A stretch of DNA of 24,742 nucleotides from Mansonella perstans. Lineage: Eukaryota > Nematoda > Chromadorea > Rhabditida > Onchocercidae. The stretch's first letter is position 1, and every line of letters begins with the position of its first letter. The notes under the pieces were generated by a model. That model was not told where the DNA came from, did no database searches, and saw only the letters and a list, made by a program, of their open reading frames with translations. Of this stretch, positions 10,594-21,019 are shown piece after piece. The position numbers and the translations under genes are program-made. Where the stretch lies: the NCBI GenBank assembly GCA_037074765.1, contig JBAMDO010000405.1:1-24742 (forward strand), in the 5' to 3' direction.

Positions 10594-13500
10594 TCATGAG
10601 CATCTGGCTAGCTTATCTTCGTCCGGGATGCGATGACAGAGATCTATGTATTCTTCATGTAATTTTGCGGCGCGCATCATAAGCTGTAAGTAAACAAGTA
10701 ATCAATAACTCACTGAAAGCAATTAATTGTCATAAAAAATAGAGTCAAGCGGAAATTCTTTGAAAATTAAAAATAAAGCAGAAAATTACTCGACAACGCC
10801 CACGTTTCCTTCGCCATTCCTTTTTGGTCAAACCCGACAGTGTATTTGGCACACTTTTTTTTTTCAAACTGGCTTTCAGTTGAACCATTTGCTGCTTCTG
10901 CAATTCCAAATATCTTGCACGCAGCTTCCGAAATGTGTCACTGAAAAAAAAATGTATAGGGAGCCAAAATTTCAATTGCAAACAGCAAAAATAATACGAC
11001 AGTTGCCATATAAGCGAAAAATGCACGATTTTGCATAAATTTGAAATGATAATTTAAATGAGATAGAAAAAAAAGGACGTTTCGAAGAAAAATCTTACAG
11101 TGAATATGCCTGTATATCATGAAAGTATTTCTTTGGATGTAAGTTACAATTTCTTGACTTATCATCGTGTCGCTTTTGTCGATGCACACGTCTTCGTCTA
11201 GAATAAATATTTTGCAACTACTTTGCATTTAAACTTTCAAAACAAAAACTGCCGATTAAATGACTCCTTCTTATCTTATAGTCTAGCTATAAATCTGAAC
11301 AAAAAAATGAACTTCTGAGTACGTACTTCTTTGCAGCACCATCAGTTTTGCTCAACAAATCTTCGGGAACATCGGTTCCAACGTCTCTGAACGTTTTCGT
11401 AGATGACTGATCAGTAACTACAACTGTCAACTGTTGTGCATTCTTCATAGCTGTGAATCGATCACCAACTGTTAAATTGATTGTATAGCAAACCGTTTTT
11501 TTGGAATGTTTTGCATTAAAACGTTCATTTTTCAAATGTACTGCAGAGCTTCCAAAATTTTGGGAAACAATAATGATAACAAAACAAAGAAAATTCGAGA
11601 TCTTATTTCTGTTGCACTCTTTATGAATATTAAATTGGCATTATTACCTTCATCAACAGTCGTTTTGGATTTTTTAACCGATATATCATCCATTTCCCGA
11701 CTTGATCGCCTTTTTCGTTTCTTGAGTCTACTGTAATTTCCACCCCCACTTCCCACAACATCATTAAAATTATCTACGACTGCTGCTGGCTTTTCAGCAC
11801 AAGTGATTCCGGTTTCCATTGCCTCTGAATTCAAAACTTTGTTAAAGTATAAATTTATGAAACGGCAAATATAAACTGAATTAAGTTCCAATAACTATTT
11901 GACCATCTTTAAGTTTCTCGGGTTCGAAAAAAAAAGACCTAGTTCTTAAATAATAAACAACCTATAAAACGAAAAAAAAGCATAGTCAGTTTTCTCTTCC
12001 TCCTTAATTCCACTTCTAATTCTTCAAATTCATCGCAAAACAACACCAACTAAATCTTCACCAATTAAATCAAATTGCATTTTTAAATTCAGAAAACTCA
12101 CCTTCTCCATTTTTGACCTTTTCGAGTTGAATTTCAGTACTGCTTTCGGCCTTTCTTTTTGTTTTACGTCTCTTTCTTTGCAGCTTATTCTTGCTCTTAA
12201 TCGTTGAAATAGAATTCCCTTTCCCTGCTTTTTTTCGTTCTAATTTTAGTTTTTTACGCCGTCTGCTAGCAGTTTTCTTCCGCAACAACTGATGAAACTA
12301 AAAATAATTTGCTAAGTAACATTACGAAGAAAACTTGATTGATTTTGAATAACCGACTCGTAACGAAAAGATTTCTATATAGTGTTTAATTTCCAGGATT
12401 ATTTATTAACAATTATACTATTGTTACTACCACTGGATTTCAAAATAATAAAAGAATACTTTGATAAAATCCACTGGAGACTGATCATCCACAAATCTGA
12501 TGAAAGCACTTCGAAAAAATCTGCCGTTAAATGCGTTAGATACTTCAGCTGATGTGGATACATCACTTGCGGCGGCACCCTCGTTTGGATTCATTTTTCG
12601 CTCTATGATGGGATGTACAAATACAACAGTTCCAAATGTTGAGGCCCATTTTTCTAATAAATCCACCTTGCAGCTATGGGGTAAATTGTCCTGAAAAATT
12701 TCATCCAGATTCTTGAATCCCTGATGTGACCCGGAATAGAAATCATTTTCCTTTGCGTGTAAATCTTACATTAAAAATATTACAATGCTATAAAGTTGCA
12801 CGCGAGACTAATCATGAAATTAGCATCGAAGTCCAACCTTACTATTAAAATATAATTCTTCTAAACTACAACTTTATCTAATCAAAATTTCTCAAAATAA
12901 ATAAAACTTACAACATAAACAGTGGTAGAACTGTGATCCAAACCATTACTTTTGAGCACAAGCTGAAGACTGTCCGTTGAATTGCCAACAATTGAAAAAA
13001 ATTTCGACAAAGCTCCAATGCTGATGAGCGCTTTGCAACTTAATCTTCGATATTCATCCGTGTCTAACTTCAACAACCTTATTATTGACGACAACGACGC
13101 ACCTGTACAGTCCTTATCTGTTTTCAGGATATCCTGAATTGGCGAGTCACTCGTGCATAATGCTATCTCAATCTATAAATCAACAGCGAAATTTACTTTC
13201 TCAAAACACTTTTTTGTCGTCTTAACGATAAGTGGCACATCTTGCTTCAAAATAAACATAAGCTCTTCATATGACTTTTCAAGTAGCTGAATATCGAAAT
13301 TACAAGCCAGCAAGTGGATAAAACCACCTAACCACTTACATCATGGACAACTTCTATTTCTCTCGGAGATGGTTTACATAACTATATGCTTACGACGTTT
13401 AATTGTGACAATATGTGTCATGCATGATAATGCTGAACTAACTAACACTCTGTTTCTGGAGAAAAAACTACGTGAAATGAATTTACCTTTTCTCTAATTT

Positions 13501-13699
13501 TTCGTCGTAAAGCTTTGGTTCGCGGTCGCTTACGTCTTCGTTTACCATTCTTCTTCGATAAAGCATTTTCCGGATTAATAGAAGTTTTATCACTCAAATG
13601 TCCTAAACTTTCATCGTCGTTAAATTTCTCGTCAACATCGCATTCCATTCCGATCACCTTAATAGTCAAACCGGAAATAATCCAGCAAAAAAAAACCAT
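10594..13699 (-). CDS. larp7: LARP7-like La-related RNA-binding protein, lacking xRRM (9 exons)
   Basis: Exons, 5' to 3': 13699/13648-13487, 13172-12912, 12690-12460, 12297-12102, 11824-11648, 11468-11327, 11197-11099, 10940-10790, 10683-10594; all phases match. The protein is 502 aa from the Met at 13648, or 519 from the first ATG at 13699, which would add a hydrophobic run. Numbering from 13648: basic N-terminus; divergent La motif about 45-130; RRM1 about 138-220 (TVYVDNLP as RNP2, RSAFIRFV as RNP1); long Lys/Arg-rich linker with several nuclear-localisation-like clusters; then LDTFRKLRARYLELQKQQM at about 423-441, which resembles the human LARP7 helix reading DLKKEYLALQKASM. LARP7 proteins bind 7SK (or telomerase) RNA 3' ends and through the xRRM a stem-loop. 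Here the protein stops about 60 residues after that helix, with no xRRM seen. Family call from RRM1, La-motif position and the helix; a generic La-related protein is the alternative. Confidence 0.75.
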
Positions 13700-14133
13700 T
13701 TCCTCACGAGAAATATGAAAGCTGAAACACTTTTACCTCCACTTCTAACAGATATCAATCATATCTAAAGCCAGATGTCATCACTACCGCAATTACAACA
13801 CTAAATGATACGGTTTAACGGTTAACACCGACTAATTGGTCGTATATAATTACTAAGATTTCCCACACATTTAACTATTCCTTCCAGAACGGTACAGCAA
13901 TAACGTAAATCATTTTTGCTGGACCGACCATTCTGAAACATCAAAATTATGCTAACTTAAAAATTCAGTACTTTTGAGTATAGACCATGACAGAGATTTT
14001 CATTTCGGCTCAACAATGCAAACGCTGTGAGCCGTGACACAGAGAGAGTGCCGTGCATGATATGTGAGGGTTCCTGTTGACCGGATTAATTTGGTGAATA
14101 AAATCGGTTGTGTTTCAGGAGTGCTTTGAAGTG
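13700..14133. promoter_or_regulatory. Shared upstream region of divergent LARP7-like and WDR46 genes
   Basis: About 0.43-0.49 kb separates the two divergent start codons, so regulatory DNA is probably shared. On the minus strand a GTGTTTCAG acceptor gives a leader beginning at 13721, 22 bases before the first LARP7-like ATG. On the plus strand TGTGTTTCAG ends at 14118, 15 bases before the WDR46 ATG. Both fit spliced-leader acceptors. An ATTGG (inverted CCAAT) and an adjacent TATATAAT lie at about 13835-13849; whether they work as promoter elements is unknown. Confidence 0.5.
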
Positions 14134-17100
14134 ATGGTAAAAGATGCGATGAAAACTGAGTTGGTTGACCTTTCAGTTACGGAAAGCGCATTTGTCAATT
14201 TGGCAAAAGCGAAAAAACGGCATTATATAAAGTTAGGATTCTTTATGTTATTTCAATTTATTGATTTTTATATCTAAATTAATGCATGTATATTACTCCG
14301 AATTCTTTGGAAATTTCCTATTTATAAGGATTCCTAAAGAGCATTGGCGAACTTAAGTCATTTGCAAAAATTTCTTTCAGGAAAGAAAATTTTACATATG
14401 AGGGAGACCGAAGAAAGTACAATGAGAGTCATGAAATTTTCCTACCGCAGAATGTCTTGGATAGACATGATACTGGTGCTACAAATATTAATCCGGTAAT
14501 GTTTTGTCACGAATGATATGAATTTCTTTCTTTCATTTATTGGACTTTAGTTCTGTGCTATTTACATTCCTGTTAAGTGTGTTTTAGAAAGGCTCTTCCA
14601 AAGACTTTTGTTCAATTATGAAGTCTTAGCCGCTCTAAGCTTTACGATCCTTACGTAAGCATATTAAGGATTATATAAATTTAAATGAATTGCAGGCAAA
14701 TGTGAAAACCGGTTTTCATAAAGCAAAGCTTGAAGCCAAAAGGAAAAGATTTCTGGAAAGGACGAGAGAAACCGCAAGAGCGGAAATTCTCAACAATGAA
14801 TATGAAGGGTGAATTGCCTTTTAAATCTTTTGTCTGGTTTTTACGCGCAATCTTAATATTTGCACACAACTAATCACGTGTCTTTCAGTTTTCTTGCTGG
14901 AGATGAAGGAGAACTTACTTATACGATCAAGCAAAAAGATATGTGCAATGCTGTGGATATTGCAAGTGCTAGCAAAGTAAATTATTGCCCATTTCATTTT
15001 CCGTTTTTTTTCGAATATGAAGTAGATCATTATGTAGTTGGTTGTTTTCTGCCTACTAGTATTGGATTGAAAGATCTTGCAAAATCTTTTTTTTCAAATG
15101 TATCCTAAAGTTGGTTGTTTATTTGCAGCATTTTGATTTGCGGTTAGAACGTTTTGGCCCATATCGTGCGGATTACATACGTAATGGTCGTCATCTGTTA
15201 ATTGGTGGTAGACGTGGTCACGTTGCTGCGTTTGACTGGCTAACCAAAACACTGCGATGTGAAATAAATGTCATGGAGGGCGTCCGAGATGTAAAGTAAG
15301 CGATTTTGAAGATATTTCAAGTAGGAGATTTCGAAGATAAATAAAAAGTACACGAAATGAACAGAAAACATTATGGGAATTTATAAATTCTGCGACGAAA
15401 GTTTCTCCCAGAATTCAAGAAGTTCTGGAAGATGGTATGGTGATATTTTCGTTGGTGATTTTTCTTGTACGGACGAAGTCTTGATTGAATTGTGTGTGAT
15501 AACACAAAGCCTTTATCATCTTCGGCCATCTCTGCGTATTTGTCTTCTTCCTTCTTTTTCTGCTCATTCCTTTGTTTCTGGATACACTCCAACCACTTTT
15601 CGTTGGTTGATTCAAGTGTACCAACATAGAGTTTGAGATGTCTTATTTTTTCTATAGTCCTTTCCTTGATTTCGAATTGCTGCTGCTTTTCCTCCACCGA
15701 CTCCATTGTCTTAACTTCGTCGAGATGACCCTCCAGCTTTTGCTTTGCGCTTGAGCTTTTTTGAGTATAGTGACAGATATCCCGGCTCGTGGCACCAAAA
15801 AATTTTGTTGTGATTTTTCTTTTACGGTCGAAGTCTTAACTGAGTTGTGTGTGATAACACAAACGTTTGTGGCTTCTTTCGACAAGAGGACTTTGTTAGG
15901 ATACTTGGCTCGGCCTCAGTTATTTTAATACATTTATTGCGCAAATACAATGATCTTTATTGAATGGAAAATTTCGTGACAGTTCACTGGTAAGTTAGAG
16001 TTGTCCACTCCGATGGTCTTTAATTCCTGGTAAAAGGAGGAGTTTTGATGTGTCGGGATACGTTGCGTTTGGAAGCAGAAGAAAATCTCTCCTGTGTTTG
16101 ATTCCATCCATTTAATAGTAGTACAATATGTATAGAGAATAAAGGATTTAGACTGTTCGAGTTACACAAAGGATTTATAATGCAGTTTTTGACTCTTGAT
16201 GGCTATTAAAACAACGATTGTACTTTGTAGAAAAAGAACTACATATTGGTAGATTAGGAGCATGAACTAAAACGTTATAGTAGGTGCTTTCTACTACCGC
16301 AAATATCAATGAGATAAAAGAGAAGGAAAAGTCACACGCATAATGAGGCTTTGTGCATTACAGTAGATATGGTGGTTTGAGCCATAAAAAAAATTGAAAC
16401 ATTATCATTCAATACATGCTAAAATTGTAATCACTACATCAGCTTTGGTTTTTTCCCGACAGGTACTGCTTGAATTTTTTTTACAAGAAAATTTGAAGTT
16501 TGATTTCAGATGGTTACATGTTGAAACAATGTTTGCGGTCGCTCAAAAGAGGTGGACACATATTTATGACAGCACGGGTGTAGAATTGCATTGTTTGAAA
16601 ACTTTGCATGATATCAAGCGTTTGGAATTCCTTCCGAGGCATTTTCTTCTTGTTGCTGGGGTGAGCTGAGATGCTTTATTTGGAAATTTTGTCATTTTTT
16701 GAAATTAAACGATAAACTATAAGGTTTTCGTTACCGTGATATAAGATGAAGAACCGAAAATATGTTTCAACAATTATATTTTGAAGGAATTACTTTTTAT
16801 AGGAAAGAAATATTAAGTAATGGCTCGTAAATGCATACATGCATTTAGTCAATATTTGCAGGGCAATACGTCATTTTTGCATTATTTGGATGTTTCGATG
16901 GGCAAAATGGTGCAATCCTTTCCAACCAAACAGGGACCACTAGATGTAATGACCCAGAATCCAAACAACGCTGTCATTCATACTGGGCATGGAAATGGTT
17001 AGCGTCGCATACAAATTGATTTTACAAGTTTTTATGTGGAAGAGGCGTTAAAACTGGACCGATGCATACATAATCTAATTTCCATTGGTAATTCCAATCA

Positions 17101-18385
17101 TGGTGGTTGCTGTATTCAGGGACAGTGCAGTTATGGTCTCCAAATATCAGAGAACCGTTGATAAAAATGCTTGCCCATCCATGTTCAGTACGAGGCATAG
17201 CTGTGGAAAATAATTATATGGCTACTACTGGTCTTGATCAGAAACTTAGGTAGTTTCGTTTTTTCTCTTATTACTTTTGAGTTATTAGCGAATTTGAATC
17301 TTCAAACTAGGATTCAGTAAAATTATAATTTGATGTTGAAAAATCACCACTTATAGGATATGGGACGTACGTAATTATAAACAATTATATGCTTACACAT
17401 TACCATTTGGGCTGGCAGAAGTATCCTTCAGCCAACGTTATGCAGTTGCTTGCAGTGTTGGAAATCAAATTCAGGTAATTTTTCAGTTTTATATACATGT
17501 ATTACTGATGTCGTTGCTCTGAATTCAAATTTTCTTACAGATTTTAAATGATGCGCATTTGGGCACAACTACTTCACCTTACATGTCACATCAGTGCACC
17601 GGAATGGTTTCCAGTCTACAGTTTTGTCCATATGAAGATGTTCTTGGAGTCGGGCACCAACATGGATTCACTAGTTTGCTTGTGCCGGGTAATCATTTCT
17701 GTCTTAAACAAGAAAAATTTTTAAAAAAAAATTTCAGAAAGTATTCCTTTTCAACAGTACTGCTAATATTTTTCCTTGCAGGAAGCGGAGAACCAAACTT
17801 CAATGCACTCTTAACAAATCCATATGAATCAAAAACGCAGCGGCGTGAGCGAGAAGTGAAGCAGCTTTTGGATAAGGTACTCTTTGCTTCAAAATTTTAT
17901 TGATGCGGGTACAAGCAGTCTTAATTCAGTTCTGATTTCGGAAACATTTGCTTCTTTTAGATCCAGCCGGAACTGATCACTTTAGACACAACAGAAATCG
18001 TTCAAGTGAATACAGATTTGCTTGAGAAAGAGAATGAGCGGTTAAAGTTGTTATTACATACGAAACCACGTGAAGTGAAGTTTAAGCCGAAGAATAAGAA
18101 AAAAGGACGAGGCAGTGCTCTGAGAAAGGTGAAGAAATTTGAAAGCTAGTCAGCTGTTCAGTTTGACATTTTTATGCTCAGTAGTGAAAATAAACTTGGT
18201 ATAGCTACTAAAGAATTTGTGGCATTTTACAGGAGCAAATCAAACAAGGTGTACAATTCGAACAAAGATTTGCGATGAACGAAGCACGAAAGAAATTAAA
18301 AGAGGAATTTTTGGAAAAAAAAAAAGTAAAAGCGGAGGATTCTCCAAAAACAGTACTTGATAGATTTCGAAGGAAGGATGTATAA
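14134..18385 (+). CDS. wdr46: WDR46 / UTP7 (BING4) nucleolar WD40 protein (559 aa, 13 exons)
   Basis: Exons: 14134-14231, 14381-14495, 14696-14808, 14889-14976, 15129-15295, 16510-16660, 16862-16997, 17120-17249, 17357-17474, 17541-17688, 17782-17876, 17961-18128, 18233-18385; 1680 nt with every phase matching. Residues 1-138 are charged and helical. A WD40 propeller spans about 139-420, opening with [20 protein letters not shown] and including [38 protein letters not shown] and RIWDVR. The BING4 C-terminal block ([14 protein letters not shown], then [20 protein letters not shown]) is at about 395-455, followed by a Lys-rich coiled tail. Human WDR46 is about 610 aa with the same order. The family is a component of the small-subunit processome for 18S rRNA maturation in the nucleolus. 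The first donor (GTTAGG) is weak, but its phase fits. Intron 5 is enlarged by a retroelement relic. Confidence 0.95.
15445..15508. repeat. Direct repeat copy A (LTR-end relic)
   Basis: Partner of 15802-15863. The two share about 63 bases at high identity, ending in the shared word GTGTGTGATAACACAAA, with small differences in the middle and one two-base indel. Copy A directly abuts the gag-like frame, as expected for the 3' end of a second LTR left after a deletion. Confidence 0.8.
15802..15863. repeat. Direct repeat copy B (LTR-end relic)
   Basis: Partner of 15445-15508, in the same orientation. On the minus strand its end lies a few bases before the primer-binding-site-like motif, which fits the end of a 5' LTR. 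Confidence 0.8.
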
Positions 18386-18961
18386 ATCATATTCCTTTAT
18401 CTTACATGGTTTTTATATGTATTCTCATAGATATATTTCTACTGTTTAGCAAACTTAAAAAGAAGTGTTCAGGTTAAAGCTGGAATTCGCAGTTTCTAAA
18501 AATTCTCAAGCGAAATCTGAAATAAGGTTTTACGTGCTCGCTTTTCCTATCTTTGATCATATTGTATGTTGTTAGTTTTGAGATACTTGTGCTGAAGAGA
18601 AAAATCATGTGGTTTTTTATATTCTTTGTTGTTGTGTAGTATTCATTTTTAAATAAAATTTGGTCAGTTTGTTTTTGGAGAAAATATAATTGGCGTTTCA
18701 TACAGCTTTTCACTATCGATTCAGATGTTCTATTTAGTAGGAAAGAATTTGAGTGATTTCTTGTCCTTTCGGGTATTTGATAGATTCACAGGGATAGAAA
18801 ACATTTTGGGGTTCAGAAAACAGTTAATTATGTGATAGTTAATCATAAGTCACGTGGTTAATGGTCGTCAGTTTCGTTCTACTCAGTTTTACTGTATTTC
18901 AGGAGGATTTTATATGTAACTACATTGATATTACATTATACCGGAATCGTGATATTGTGAT
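18386..18961 (+). other. WDR46 3'UTR and TMEM41B leader
   Basis: AATAAA at 18652-18657 is a good candidate poly(A) signal for WDR46, 267 bases after its stop. A strong acceptor (ACTGTATTTCAG) ends at 18902, giving a 59-base leader before the TMEM41B ATG; it may be a trans-splice site. The leader holds a minimal start-stop upstream ORF, ATG at 18914 followed directly by TAA. The gap of 576 bases between genes leaves open both an operon and separate promoters. Confidence 0.5.
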
Positions 18962-21019
18962 ATGGCTTTCAACAAGTTTATGTTTCTGATATGTGTCTTG
19001 TGCAGTATTTTTCTAATATTATTCGCGTTATATATCAACTTTCCAGAGCTTACTGAGTGAGTTTCAGATCATTTTTCAACCTTTTTATTTGAAATATCAT
19101 CCACTGGTTTTGAAATCTGTCTAAAATGCGCGTTCCTTGCGAATTTGGGTGTGCTGGTTCTGTAAACTATTTGATTGTTTTTCAGATGGTGGGGATTGTT
19201 TTTTTCAGAAGATTCAACGTGTGCAGTTTTGAAAATTTTCTTTTTCTTCAATTACTTTTGTCTGTGTTCTACAATGATAGGAGGGCTAAAGCGAGTCCGG
19301 AATCAAATTTATTCTACACTCATGGTTGTCGAAATAGGATTGATCAAGAGAACCGAATTTTTATTGCATTTTTCTGAAGAATTGATTTCCGATTCATTCT
19401 TATTTGTTTTTCGTTTTAACCTTTAGTATGTTTCAGTGAAGAAAGGGTTGATTTTAAACTACCAAAGGACTTAACACAAGCAAAACGCTTGGGTTTGCTC
19501 CTTTCAAAATACAAAGATAAGCATTATTATACTGTCCTGCTCGGTATATCCACTGTGTATATCATGTAAGTTCTCAGTTCTTTTTGTCCTAAATTATACG
19601 TTGTTTAGCTTTTCACTTTTCATCGTCTATTCTGCTTTTTTGGATGTTATGGTTCGAATTTACTTTCAAAATTACTGTTCGAAATTACTACTGCAAAATA
19701 CAAACCAAGTCCGTTGCAGTTGTTATTTAAGATTACACTTTAACAGTCAGATGCATCCTAACTATGTATCATACTGTCGAGAATTCGTAATTTTATTTGT
19801 CTCGTGGTCCTTTGCGAGGAAACTCCAGTAATCCCTTTTTTCTTTTGGAATTTTCTTTTTCTTCATTTTATGGTTGCGTTTCAGGTTACAGTCGCTAGCT
19901 ATTCCTGGTTCAATTTTCCTCACTGTTCTTTCGGGATATTTATTTCCATTTCCAATTGCATTATGTCTAGTTTGTACGGTAAGTTACGCTTGATATCAGA
20001 TTGTTTTACTGTTTGAGTACCTGCTGACTTATTTCTTATTTGTTTGTCCCTTCCTCTTTAATTTTCCCTTAATTAATACCCAAGAAATTGAAATGAGCAA
20101 GTATTTAGTGTTCGGCTTGTGGCGCACAGATATGTTATTTCTTTGCGCTTCTGTTTGGACGTGAACGAATTATGGCATTTGCACCAAAAAAAATAAGCAA
20201 ATGGAAGAATGAGGTTCGGTTACCCTTTTTAAATTCTGGTCTCTTAAGTTTTGTCTTTTATGTTTTTATAGCTATTATTTTACACCCGAATATTAGCAAA
20301 AAAGCAAGAGATAATTTATATAGGACGAATCAGTGGAGATTGATTTTGAATTAATTTGGGAAACTTTTAGAAAAATTTTCCAGTTGCTTTGTTGTTCAGA
20401 GTAATTATTCAACTACAAATTTGGTAAATCTAAAACATATTAAAGGAATTTCTACAAGTGTTGTTATTACTTCAATATACATTAGATTTTTATCCAAACG
20501 TCGTTAGGTCGCAATTTTATTTAATTTCATTTTTGTTTTTTCAGATTTCTGATTTTGATAGTCTCTTTTATTTTATAATTTTTTTACGAATAACGCCCGT
20601 TTTGCCGAATTGGCTTATAAATCTTGCTTCGCCTATATTTGACGTACCAGTATTAGCTTTTTTTTTCGGGACGTTTTTGGGTAAGTGGTTTCTTTCTTTT
20701 CCTTTTTTCTTAATTCGTAAGTCACAGTATGATCTGTAACTTTAGCTTTGATTTCTGACTGTTTATGTTTTGTTGTATTTTTGCTATATATAATTTTTCC
20801 AGATGATAACTTTCAGGCGTAGCACCGCCGTCGTGCATCTATATCCAAGCAGGTGCAACTCTTCAAAGGCTAACACATATGGGAGCGGCTTGGTCATGGA
20901 ATGCGATATTAGTAGTAGCTTTTACTGCACTTCTATCTTTAGTGCCCATCTTTTACAAGCGATTGAATAAGAACGATAAAATCTCTGACAAATTAACGAA
21001 AAATATAAAAAACTCGTAA
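18962..21019 (+). CDS. tmem41b: TMEM41B, VTT-domain ER membrane protein / lipid scramblase (253 aa, 6 exons)
   Basis: Exons: 18962-19056, 19437-19565, 19885-19978, 20109-20213, 20545-20680, 20817-21019; 762 nt with all phases matching. TM1 is at about 6-26. A soluble stretch with DFKLPKDLTQAKRLGLLLSK precedes the VTT/DedA-like core. Core motifs are AIPGSIFLTVLSGYLFPFP (about 80-98), GREROf-type loop reading FGRERIM, FLRITPVLPNWLINLASP (about 154-171) and GTFLGVAPPSCIYIQAG (about 182-198), then a last hydrophobic segment and a Lys/Asn-rich cytosolic tail. FLRITP..PNW and GVAPPS match TMEM41B rather than TMEM41A. Human TMEM41B (291 aa) is an ER scramblase needed for autophagosome formation and lipid mobilisation; the nematode protein is likely to do the same. 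The exon 4 donor GTTCGG is non-consensus but is the only phase-correct choice I found. No AATAAA was seen close after the stop. Confidence 0.93.

Larger units (their letters stand above)
15445..15981 (-). mobile_element. Internally deleted LTR retrotransposon relic, BEL/Pao-like, antisense in WDR46 intron 5
   Basis: Read on the minus strand, the order is: an LTR-like block (about 15981-15802, TGTCACG start, two AATAAA motifs at about 15961-15956 and 15938-15933); a primer-binding-site-like TTGGTGCCACGAGCCGGG at about 15798-15781; an open gag-like frame from about 15770 to 15510; then a second copy of the last 64 bases of the LTR-like block. The gag-like frame is coiled coil rich in Glu, Lys and Gln and contains [15 protein letters not shown] and a downstream DDKG. 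It resembles the N-terminal gag of BEL/Pao elements. The rest of gag, pol and the start of the second LTR are absent. The assignment rests on layout and motif memory; LTR borders and target-site duplication are not resolved. Confidence 0.6.

Noticed and set aside
12500..12694. 64-codon plus-strand frame
   Set aside because: Antisense shadow of the LARP7-like RRM1 exon, which has clear RNP motifs on the minus strand.
15373..15636. 87-codon plus-strand frame in WDR46 intron 5
   Set aside because: Antisense shadow of the gag-like frame and LTR-end repeat of the retroelement relic.
15415..15885. Minus-strand Arg/Ser-rich frames overlapping the relic
   Set aside because: Shifted frames of the gag-like region; the frame containing [15 protein letters not shown] fits the element better.
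19126..19426. Open frames in TMEM41B intron 1, with an acceptor-like TTTTTCAG before ATGGTGGGG
   Set aside because: Exon 1 joins exon 2 directly in phase and gives the conserved ELT-DEERVDFKLPKDL region; no donor in suitable phase was found for an extra exon.
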